Positions 55,403-61,885 of a stretch of 64,000 nucleotides of DNA are shown piece by piece (positions within the stretch are counted from its first letter, which is position 1; each line of letters starts with the position of its first letter). Source of the DNA: Mesorhizobium sp. RMAD-H1 (lineage in GTDB: Bacteria; Pseudomonadota; Alphaproteobacteria; Rhizobiales; Rhizobiaceae); contig NZ_JACHWN010000006.1 of NCBI RefSeq assembly GCF_014191375.1, positions 124,001 to 188,000 on the forward strand, in the 5' to 3' direction. A program made the position numbers and the translations under genes. The notes under the pieces were generated by a model, which saw only the letters and a program-made list of their open reading frames with translations, was not told the origin of the DNA and made no database searches.

Positions 55403-56278
55403 TCAGCCTGCCTTGCGCCTGCTTGCGGCTGGCGCCTTCCTGGATTTGGCTTTTGCCGAGGCCGATTTCTTCGATGCGCCAACGGAGGCCTTCTTCTTGC
55501 TCATCCCGGCGCTTTCGCGAAGCGCTTCCATGAGATCGACCACCTTGGCTGCCGGGCGCTCCTTCCTAACCTCGATCGTCTTGCCCTCCATCTTCGCCTT
55601 GACCAGTTCCGCCAGCGCTGCCTCATAGCGGTCGTCATATTCGCCCGGGTCGAACTTGCCCATTTTTGTATCTATGATGTGCCTAGCGAGGTCGAGCATC
55701 TCGCCCTTGATCCTGATGTCCGGTATCTCGTCGAAGGCTTCCCTCGCAGCACGCACCTCGTAGTCGAAATTGAGCGTCGTGGCGATCAAGCCGTTATCAT
55801 GGGCGCGGATCAGCACCGACCGGGCGCGGCGGAAGAGGACCGTATGAGCCAGCGCCGCCACATTCTTCGCCCGCATGCCGTCGCGGATCAGGACGTAAGC
55901 CTCCGCCGCCCGCTCGTCGCTCGGCGCGAGATAATAAGGCTTGTCGAAATAGACGCTGTCGATATCCCGGCAGGCGATGAAATCGGAAATGTTGAGCGTC
56001 TTGTCGCTTTCCGGCACGGCGGATGCCACCTCTTCGGGCTCGAGCATCAGATATTCGTCATTGCCGATTTCGTATCCTTTCACCTGCTCGTCTTTTTCGA
56101 CCGGTTTGCCGGTCTGGCTGTCGACATATTGGCGCCGGAGCCGGTGATGCGTTGCCCGGTTGAGCATGTGGAAGCCGATGCGCTCGGATGTCGAGGCGGC
56201 CGTATAGAGGGCCACCGGACAGACCAGTTCGCCCACCTTGAGATAGCCTTTCCAATTCGCTCTCGGCGCCAATTTCAC
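55403..56278 (-). CDS. ku: Ku-family DNA end-binding protein (second copy)
   Basis: The Ku protein has 291 residues if started at the GTG at 56278 (then KLAPRANWKGYLKVGELVCPVALYTAAS). The frame extends to another GTG at 56314, but the EcfG-type -10 at 56319-56322 puts the transcript start near 56312, which would exclude it. Core Ku motifs are SERIGFHMLNRATHHRLRRQYVD and GKMGKFDPGEYDDRYE-like helix residues. The tail is rich in Lys/Ala/Ser. It forms an operon with ligD. Divergence from the first copy suggests a heterodimer, as in Ku3/Ku4 of Sinorhizobium meliloti. Confidence 0.93.
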   Translation of the reverse strand: MKLAPRANWKGYLKVGELVCPVALYTAASTSERIGFHMLNRATHHRLRRQYVDSQTGKPVEKDEQVKGYEIGNDEYLMLEPEEVASAVPESDKTLNISDFIACRDIDSVYFDKPYYLAPSDERAAEAYVLIRDGMRAKNVAALAHTVLFRRARSVLIRAHDNGLIATTLNFDYEVRAAREAFDEIPDIRIKGEMLDLARHIIDTKMGKFDPGEYDDRYEAALAELVKAKMEGKTIEVRKERPAAKVVDLMEALRESAGMSKKKASVGASKKSASAKAKSRKAPAASRRKAG

Positions 56279-56318
56279 CTCGTCCGGTCTGCCCCTGTTC
56301 AGGAATGGGCACACGCGT

Positions 56319-56344
56319 AACGCAGGGGCTTGCGCATTGGTTCC
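56319..56344 (-). promoter_or_regulatory. EcfG-type promoter for the ku-ligD operon
   Basis: On the minus strand GGAAC, a 17-base spacer and a perfect CGTT match the alphaproteobacterial general-stress promoter GGAAC-N16/17-CGTT. It lies about 40 bases before the GTG chosen for the second Ku gene. Confidence 0.65.
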
Positions 56345-56362
56345 TGCAGGCCCGCGCCGCCC

Positions 56363-56387
56363 GGAACCCTGAACAAAATCAGGCCTT
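56363..56387 (+). promoter_or_regulatory. EcfG-type promoter for the DUF1003 gene
   Basis: GGAAC, a 16-base spacer and CCTT fit the looser GGAAC-N18-TT form. It is divergent from the ku-ligD promoter and 50 bases upstream of the DUF1003 start codon. Confidence 0.42.
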
Positions 56388-56437
56388 CCCCGTTAGAGAG
56401 TGTCTGGAAATCGCTGACCGGGCGAAGGGCCGAGCAC

Positions 56438-57004
56438 ATGAAGCAACAACCTGCGAACGCCGATACTTCGGAAGACAATCAACACGATGGACAATCAGCG
56501 GTCGCCCGTCCGATAGAGCGCAATATCAGGGCGCTGGTGGAGCGGCGGGAAAGGGAACTTGCCGGGGAAGGCTTCGTCAGCAAGGTCGCCGCCGCCATAG
56601 CGAGTTTTGCGGGCAGCGTATGGTCGGTGATCCTTCACGCGGCGGTCTTCGGTTTCTGGATCCTGGTCAACACCGGCCTCCTGCCGGTCGTCCGTCCCTG
56701 GGACCCGTCGCTCGTCGTGCTGGCGATGGCCGCCTCCGTCGAAGCCATTTTCCTGACGACCTTCGTTCTGATGAACCAGAACCGGAGCGCCCGCATCGAG
56801 GACCAGCGGGCGGAACTGACGCTGCAGATCAGCCTTCTTGCCGAACATGAGATGACGAAGCTCGTCGAGATCGCTTCGGCCATAGCCCAGCATCTGGGTA
56901 TCACCTCCCCCTCCCCGTCGGAACTCGACGAACTCAAGGAGAACGTGACGCCGGAGGCCGTGCTCGATGAGATCGAGCGGGAACGCTCGCGCCGCAATGA
57001 ATGA
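56438..57004 (+). CDS. DUF1003 membrane protein
   Basis: The protein has 188 residues from the ATG at 56438 (AAGGG upstream). DUF1003 traits are FAGSVWSVILHAAVFGFWILVNTG (first membrane segment), WDPSLVVLAMAASVEAIFLTTFVLMNQNR (second) and the following helix RIEDQRAELTLQISLLAEHEMTKLVEI. The function of this widespread family is not known. It is probably followed in the same transcript by the small genes at 57130 and 57439. Confidence 0.85.
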   Translation: MKQQPANADTSEDNQHDGQSAVARPIERNIRALVERRERELAGEGFVSKVAAAIASFAGSVWSVILHAAVFGFWILVNTGLLPVVRPWDPSLVVLAMAASVEAIFLTTFVLMNQNRSARIEDQRAELTLQISLLAEHEMTKLVEIASAIAQHLGITSPSPSELDELKENVTPEAVLDEIERERSRRNE

Positions 57005-57129
57005 GGGAGCGGCCTGTCATCCCTTCGTCTCGATCATCACGGATTATGAAAAATGCCCCGCCGGCTGCACCAAAACGCCATTCCGTGCGTTTCCCGGAGA
57101 ACATGCGTTTTTCCGAAAGGAGGCAAATG

Positions 57130-57351
57130 ATGGAACGCAAAGCGAAGATATCGACAGGGGCGAATGACCGCCCGCGCAACGAGACCATCGGCCAGACGGG
57201 TGAAGGACTGCCCGACGACAGCGCCCGGCCTCTCGATACCGACGAGCGTGAAATCGCCCGCACCCGCGAGCAGCTAGAGGACGACGCCCGTGAGAAACTG
57301 CGGAAGGAACTGAAGAAGGAGATCGAACTGCCGCAGAAGGGCTCGGTCTAG
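57130..57351 (+). CDS. Small hydrophilic protein, unknown
   Basis: The 73-residue protein is strongly charged and probably helical. AGGAGG lies six bases before the ATG at 57130; the adjacent ATG at 57127 is too close. It reads MERKAKISTGANDRPRNE and ends with a long Glu/Lys/Arg helix (RTREQLEDDAREKLRKELKKE). I recognise no family; the location within stress genes is the only hint. Confidence 0.62.
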   Translation: MERKAKISTGANDRPRNETIGQTGEGLPDDSARPLDTDEREIARTREQLEDDAREKLRKELKKEIELPQKGSV

Positions 57352-57438
57352 GCGTGTTCTCACCCGCATCCGGACGGAAAAGCCGGTTCGATTTCCCGGA
57401 GCGGGCTGGAGTTGATGCCGAAAGCGACGGAGTAGATT

Positions 57439-57648
57439 ATGTTGCCTCAAGAACGCGATCCGCATCATCACACGCGGAAAATGAAGTCGAGGCTGCAGGA
57501 GACGATGGTGCATCTGCGCGAGGATATCGAAAAAGTGGGCGATCCTCAGTCCAAGGCCCTGTTGGAGACCTCCGCGGAGGTGCTCGAAGGGTTCACACAG
57601 GCGTTTAACCACTATGAGCGAAAGGGCGAAAGCGCATGGCAGGCTTGA
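57439..57648 (+). CDS. Small helical protein, unknown
   Basis: The 69-residue protein has GGAG seven bases before the ATG. It is predicted to be largely helical (RKMKSRLQETMVHLREDIEKVG, ALLETSAEVLEGFTQAFNHYERK) with no membrane segment. I recognise no family. It lies in the same direction as the two preceding genes and ends about 117 bases before the convergent GH13 gene. Confidence 0.6.
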   Translation: MLPQERDPHHHTRKMKSRLQETMVHLREDIEKVGDPQSKALLETSAEVLEGFTQAFNHYERKGESAWQA

Positions 57649-57765
57649 GTCGATTCAGGAAAAGACACCAGCGGGAGCAGCTTTCCGCCCGCATATGCGG
57701 CAGACCGCGGCTAAGGCTCGGAACCGTCCGGTCAGGCCGGCGGAAGCGCTCCCGTTGCGTTGTCC

Positions 57766-59382
57766 TCATTTGGCCCGTCCGAGCCACCTTATACCGTAAG
57801 GTTCCAGTTCCAGACGCAATCGACCATTGGAAAAGTCCGGCCCACCATCCCCAAAGAGCGAACTGAGCGGGCCGACATCCAGTGGCAAATCGATCTCCAC
57901 CTTCGCCTTCTCGCCCTTGAGGTTATGAAGCACGATGAGGGGCGTGTCCTCCGATTTGTAGTGGAGCGCCAACACATGCTCCGATTTGCAGCCGAGGATG
58001 GCATAGGCGCCGCTCTGGATCTCCTTGTGCAAACGGCGAAGCTTCGTCAGCCGCCTGATGAAGGAGAGAAGCGAATCCGGTCTGTTCAATTGCTCCTCCA
58101 CATTGACCCGTGTGAAGCCGAATGGACCATCGCGGATGACGGGCTGGGCGAGCTTCTTCTGTGTGGAAAAGCCGCCATTGTCGCTACCGTCCCACTGCAT
58201 GGGCGAGCGAACCGCGTTACGGCCCGGCTGCGAGAGGTCTTCGCCCATACCGATCTCGTCGCCATAGACGATGAGCGGGGCGCCAGGCATGGCGAACAGC
58301 AGGCTGAAGGCCATTTTCAGCCGCTGCTCATCGCCTCCCAGCATGGGTGCGAGCCGCCGTCGCAAACCTCGGCCATAGATGCGCATGTTCTCCTCCGGCG
58401 CGAAAGCCCGGAATACTGCCTGGAGTTCTTCGGGTTTCAGCCGCTCCAGATCCGCTTCGTCCAGGTTGCGCAGGAAATTTGCCCATTGCCCATTTGATGG
58501 CGCCTGCGGAAGCAAGGTCAAACCGCGCTGGATCGGTTCGGCGCGCTCCTCGGCGAGCGCCAGGATGAGATAATTGTCGAGCAGGAAGTTGAACATCATG
58601 TTCAGCCGGCTGCCGTCGAAGAATTTTTCCAGCTCCTGCGGGCTTTCGTCGACCTCTCCCAGCATCAGCACATCGGGCTTGAAGGTCGTCGCCCGCTTGT
58701 ACATCTGTCGCAGGATATCGGGTATCTCCTCCGCCTCACTCGGTGTTGCGAGGGGATTCTCCAGAAGATGCGCCGCGGCGTCGACGCGAAAGCCGGCAAT
58801 GCCGAAGCTCAGCCAGAAATCCATGATCCGCATGATCTCGTCACGCACATCCGGGTTGGCCTGGTTCAGCCCCGGCTCGAAATGATAGAAGCGATGGTGA
58901 TAGAAGGCGCGCGCCACCTCGTCATAGGTCCACACGGTGTCTTCCTCGCCCGGAAAGATCGTGCCCTCGCCCGGCGCGACCGGCGGAGGATGATGGGCCC
59001 AGACATAATAGTCGCGATAGCGCGATTTCTCGTTGTAGCGGGCGGCCTGGAACCACGGATGCTGATCCGACGTATGGTGGACCACCAGATCGATGATCAC
59101 CCGGATGCCGTATTCCCCCGCCCGGTGAACGAAATCGAGAAAATCCTCGAAAAGGCCAAAACGGGAATCGATCCGGAAATAATCGGTGATGGCATAGCCA
59201 TTGTCCTCCTCGGTGGAGGGATAGAACGGCAGCAGCCAGATGCAGGTGACACCCAAATCGGCGATATAATGCAGCTTGGACGTCAGGCCCTTGAAATCGC
59301 CCACGCCATCACCGTTGCCATCATGAAAACGCTCGACGTCGACGGCGTAGATGATGGCGTCTTTCCACCAGGATTGGATCAT
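57766..59382 (-). CDS. GH13 alpha-glucan enzyme, trehalose-synthase-like
   Basis: The protein has 538 residues from the ATG at 59382 (CGGAGG six bases upstream). It is close in style to trehalose synthase (maltose glucosyltransferase): WWKDAIIYAVDVERFHDGNGDGVGDFKGL, IWLLPFYPS, DLVVHHTSDQHPWFQ. The nucleophile Asp is in GFRVDAAAHL and the acid/base Glu in MLGEVDE. The third catalytic region reads FLRNLDEAD, where trehalose synthases have NHDE: the substrate-binding His is replaced by Leu. A C-terminal beta domain is present, but no maltokinase domain. It may interconvert maltose and trehalose or act as a glucosidase. It shares a bidirectional EcfG-type promoter with the transducer gene. Confidence 0.83.
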   Translation of the reverse strand: MIQSWWKDAIIYAVDVERFHDGNGDGVGDFKGLTSKLHYIADLGVTCIWLLPFYPSTEEDNGYAITDYFRIDSRFGLFEDFLDFVHRAGEYGIRVIIDLVVHHTSDQHPWFQAARYNEKSRYRDYYVWAHHPPPVAPGEGTIFPGEEDTVWTYDEVARAFYHHRFYHFEPGLNQANPDVRDEIMRIMDFWLSFGIAGFRVDAAAHLLENPLATPSEAEEIPDILRQMYKRATTFKPDVLMLGEVDESPQELEKFFDGSRLNMMFNFLLDNYLILALAEERAEPIQRGLTLLPQAPSNGQWANFLRNLDEADLERLKPEELQAVFRAFAPEENMRIYGRGLRRRLAPMLGGDEQRLKMAFSLLFAMPGAPLIVYGDEIGMGEDLSQPGRNAVRSPMQWDGSDNGGFSTQKKLAQPVIRDGPFGFTRVNVEEQLNRPDSLLSFIRRLTKLRRLHKEIQSGAYAILGCKSEHVLALHYKSEDTPLIVLHNLKGEKAKVEIDLPLDVGPLSSLFGDGGPDFSNGRLRLELEPYGIRWLGRAK

Positions 59383-59428
59383 GTAACCTCCGGAAAGGAT
59401 TGCAGTTGAACGATAGAACGGCCTCACC

Positions 59429-59455
59429 GGAACGTTTGGGTTTGGGGAACGTTCC
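59429..59455. promoter_or_regulatory. Bidirectional palindromic EcfG-type promoter
   Basis: A perfect inverted repeat GGAACGTT-N11-AACGTTCC gives, on each strand, GGAAC, a 16-base spacer and CGTT, the full general-stress consensus. The plus-strand promoter (59429-59453) starts about 24 bases before the transducer gene. The minus-strand promoter (59431-59455) starts about 42 bases before the GH13 gene. The same bases serve as -35 of one and -10 of the other, so the two polymerases would exclude each other. Confidence 0.72.
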
Positions 59456-59483
59456 TGATCGGCAGAGTTCAGGAGGGAGAGCA

Positions 59484-59855
59484 ATGCCGATCGGACGGAA
59501 AGTATGGGCCATCGCGGAAGGCTATATTCCAGGGAGCAGCCATGGGCCGGGACCTGCATTGACCAGCCATGAAGCAGCGTGTCTTCTCAATGCCGGAGAT
59601 CGCGACGCCCATGTCGAAATCATGCTCTATTTCAGCGACCGCGCCCCGGTCGGCCCCTATCGCGTGGTGGTGCCGGCGCAGCGCACCTGCCATTTGCGGT
59701 TCAACGACCTCCAGGAGCCTGAGAGCGTCCCGCGAGACACGCCTTACTCAAGCGTCATCACCTCCGATGAGCCGATCGTCGTGCAGCATACGCGGCTCGA
59801 CAGCCGGCAGGCGGAGAATGCCCTGTTATCCACCATCGCCTATTCGGAAGCCTAA
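59484..59855 (+). CDS. Sensory rhodopsin transducer family protein (ASRT-like)
   Basis: The protein has 123 residues from the ATG at 59484 (GGAGGG upstream). It matches the small beta-sandwich family of Anabaena sensory rhodopsin transducer: VWAIAEGYIPGSSHGPGPALTSHEAACLLNAGDRDAHVEIMLYFSD, GPYRVVVPAQRTCHLRFNDL, and QHTRLDSRQAENALLSTIAY. In Anabaena the soluble tetramer interacts with the rhodopsin and can bind DNA. No rhodopsin gene is present in this window. Related bacterial proteins may be carbohydrate- or nucleic-acid-binding; the function here is unknown. Confidence 0.87.
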   Translation: MPIGRKVWAIAEGYIPGSSHGPGPALTSHEAACLLNAGDRDAHVEIMLYFSDRAPVGPYRVVVPAQRTCHLRFNDLQEPESVPRDTPYSSVITSDEPIVVQHTRLDSRQAENALLSTIAYSEA

Positions 59856-59858
59856 GGC

Positions 59859-59899
59859 GTCGGAAGCGCCTCGACGACCGCTGAGCGAAAGCTTCCGAC
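59859..59899. terminator. Hairpin after the transducer gene
   Basis: GTCGGAAGC and GCTTCCGAC form a 9-bp stem around a 23-base loop, starting four bases after the stop codon. It lacks a T run, so it is a weak candidate terminator. Confidence 0.3.
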
Positions 59900-60036
59900 A
59901 ACTGTTCGGCCTTCTTCCCGATAACCAAGTAAATATTCTCTAAGTATATTGTGAAAACCCCGTATATTATGAAAATTTCAACTTAAGATAGGTTATACTA
60001 CAGGCCTTCTCATCTTAGACTTCAGAAGGCATGGCC

Positions 60037-60799
60037 ATGGCACAAAGATACTTTTTCAAGATGTGTTCAGTATGTCTTTGAGGAAGAGGGCGGATATGCC
60101 GACAACCCGGGCGATCCCGGCGGCCCCACCAATATGGGCATCACCCTGCGGACGCTCTCAGCATGGGAGGGCCATACGGTCTCGCCGGACGATGTCCGCA
60201 ATCTCACCAGGAAAGAAGCAACGCAGATCTACGAGGCGGAATACTGGGAGAAGATAGACGGAGACGAACTGCCTGCGGGGCTGGATTATGCCGTCTTCGA
60301 TTTCGCGGTCAATTCCGGTCCGGCGCGCGCGGCGATGACGTTGCAGGAAATCGTCGGCGTCCCTCAGGATGGCGTGATCGGCATGCAGACCATCCGGGCG
60401 GTGGAAGGGCGGGATGTTGCAGACCTCATCAACATCCTGTGCGACAAGCGCAAGGCATGGCTTCAGACATTGATGGCGGCCAATACATTCGGAGCGGGCT
60501 GGACGGCCCGGGTGGACCGCGTGCGCTCGCGTGCCTTGGCACTTGCCGCCGAAAACAAGGATAGCCCCGCCGCTGCTGGCTCCGGCGATGCGACGGCCAA
60601 GGCGAGGCAGAGCGATACGTCCGTCACCTCGATCCTGACGAAACCGGAGGCATTGGGTTCGCTGGGAAGCGTCGCAACCGGCCTCGCCGCCATCACGACC
60701 GGTCGGGGCCCGGTGCAGTATGCCCTGGCGGCCGTCATGATCCTCTTCGCCCTCGTCGGCGTCTGGTATTTCATCCGCCGGGTCCGCAGCGAGCCCTGA
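60037..60799 (+). pseudogene. GH108 secretion muramidase, frameshifted near the N-terminus
   Basis: From the ATG at 60037 (AGAAGG upstream) the frame reads MAQRYF and then hits a stop at 60079-60081. The other frame, open from 59987 without a start codon, contains the GH108 active-site segment VFEEEGGYADNPGDPGGPTN directly before MGITL. Removing one T from the five-T run at 60052-60056 joins the two into one protein of about 253 residues (MAQRYFSRCVQYVFEEEGGY...). The rest has the PG_binding_3 region (LQEIVGVPQDGVIG) and a C-terminal membrane anchor (ALAAVMILFALVGVWYFIRR). Starting at the ATG at 60134 would lack the catalytic Glu. It is either a real pseudogene or a sequence error. Related muramidases such as TtsA open the wall for protein export. 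Confidence 0.75.
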
Positions 60800-60820
60800 G
60801 CCTCCACCGGGCGAGGCTCA
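60797..60820. terminator. Bidirectional terminator formed by mirrored stop codons
   Basis: TGAGCCTC-N8-GAGGCTCA is a perfect 8-bp inverted repeat between the convergent GH108 and SDR genes. The TGA stop of each gene is the outermost triplet of the stem. There is no T run, but the geometry suits a two-way stop. Confidence 0.5.
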
Positions 60821-61825
60821 CCGGCCGCGACGCCGGGCGAGCGTCAACCCGGCAAAGGCGAGGGCGGCGGGAACCGCTGCTCCGATCAACTTTCGGGCGG
60901 TACTGGCCGCCATGATTGCGGCCCTTGGCCGGGCCTCGGCGCCGAAACGACCGCGGATGCCGAAATCCTTCTCCTCGTCTGCCGCTTCGAACAGATTGTC
61001 CTGGCGCTCGGTAGCCGGCTCGCCGCTGAACTGGCCGGACCAGCCGCGGCCCGCAAGCTTGCGGTCGAGATAGCCGGGAACCGCCGCGCTGCCGGCCATG
61101 ACCTCAAGCGATGAGGTGGCAACGATCAGCTCGCGCGGGGCGGAATCGGCGGCCTGCAGGATGGCCGCCGCCGCCACCTCCGGCTCATGGACGGGAGCGA
61201 CCGGCCGCGGCCTGTCCGAAAGCTTGTTGCGCGCCCAATCGAATTGCGGCGTATCGAGGGCTGGCAGGACGACGAAGGAGATGCGCACGCGGCTTCCCTC
61301 CCGGATCAGCTCGCTACGGATCGATTCGGTAAACCCCCGAACCGCGAATTTGGCGCCGCAATAGGCCGCTTGGAGCGGCAACCCGTGATAGGCGAGCGCC
61401 GAGCCGACATTGACGATCGTGCCGCGATCCGCCGCCCGCATGCGCTTCAGCGCGGTCATCGTGCCGAAGACCTGGCCCAGATAAGTTACCTCGGTCACCC
61501 GGCGAAATTCCTCTGCCGTCACCTCGGCGAGCGGGCTGAAGATCGTCACCATCGCGTTGTTGACCCAGACATCGATCGGCCCGAACGCGCGCTCTGCCTG
61601 CTCCGCGGCGGCCTCTACGGCCTCCGCATCCACCACATCAGTGGGAATGATCAGCGCCCTGCCCCCGGCCTTCTCCACATCGCCCTTCGCGCCCTCCAGA
61701 CCAGCCCGGCCACGGGCGAGCAAGGTGACGCTTGCGCCTCGCCTTGCAAAGGCGATTGCGGCGGCGCGGCCCGCACCGGCGCTGGCTCCGGTAATGACGA
61801 CATGTTGCGAGGGATTTTCCGGCAT
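60818..61825 (-). CDS. Short-chain dehydrogenase/reductase with C-terminal membrane anchor
   Basis: The 335-residue protein has a classical SDR domain (1-250): VVITGASAGAGRAAAIAFARRGA, WVNNA, NVGSALAYHGLPLQAAYCGAK with the Tyr-x3-Lys pair, and FVVLPALDTPQFD. An extension of about 85 residues ends in a hydrophobic stretch (LIGAAVPAALAFAGLTLARRRGR) that looks like a tail anchor. The loop TGASAGAG differs slightly from TGxxxGIG. Substrate unknown. A perfect EcfG-type promoter lies 33 bases upstream. Confidence 0.85.
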   Translation of the reverse strand: MPENPSQHVVITGASAGAGRAAAIAFARRGASVTLLARGRAGLEGAKGDVEKAGGRALIIPTDVVDAEAVEAAAEQAERAFGPIDVWVNNAMVTIFSPLAEVTAEEFRRVTEVTYLGQVFGTMTALKRMRAADRGTIVNVGSALAYHGLPLQAAYCGAKFAVRGFTESIRSELIREGSRVRISFVVLPALDTPQFDWARNKLSDRPRPVAPVHEPEVAAAAILQAADSAPRELIVATSSLEVMAGSAAVPGYLDRKLAGRGWSGQFSGEPATERQDNLFEAADEEKDFGIRGRFGAEARPRAAIMAASTARKLIGAAVPAALAFAGLTLARRRGR

Positions 61826-61857
61826 GACGACCTCGTTTCGAGAAAGAACTGTCCCTT

Positions 61858-61882
61858 AACGGCAGCAAAGCGCCGGAGTTCC
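61858..61882 (-). promoter_or_regulatory. EcfG-type promoter for the SDR gene
   Basis: On the minus strand GGAAC, a 16-base spacer and CGTT match the general-stress consensus exactly. The site lies in the 60-base gap between the GH13 gene at 61886 and the SDR start, so the SDR need not rely on read-through. Confidence 0.68.
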
Positions 61883-61885
61883 GCG

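Noticed and set aside
53213-56320. A 1035-codon plus-strand frame across ligD and the second Ku gene.
   Set aside because: It is the antisense frame of two genes with full motifs. There is no recognisable domain and no ribosome site.
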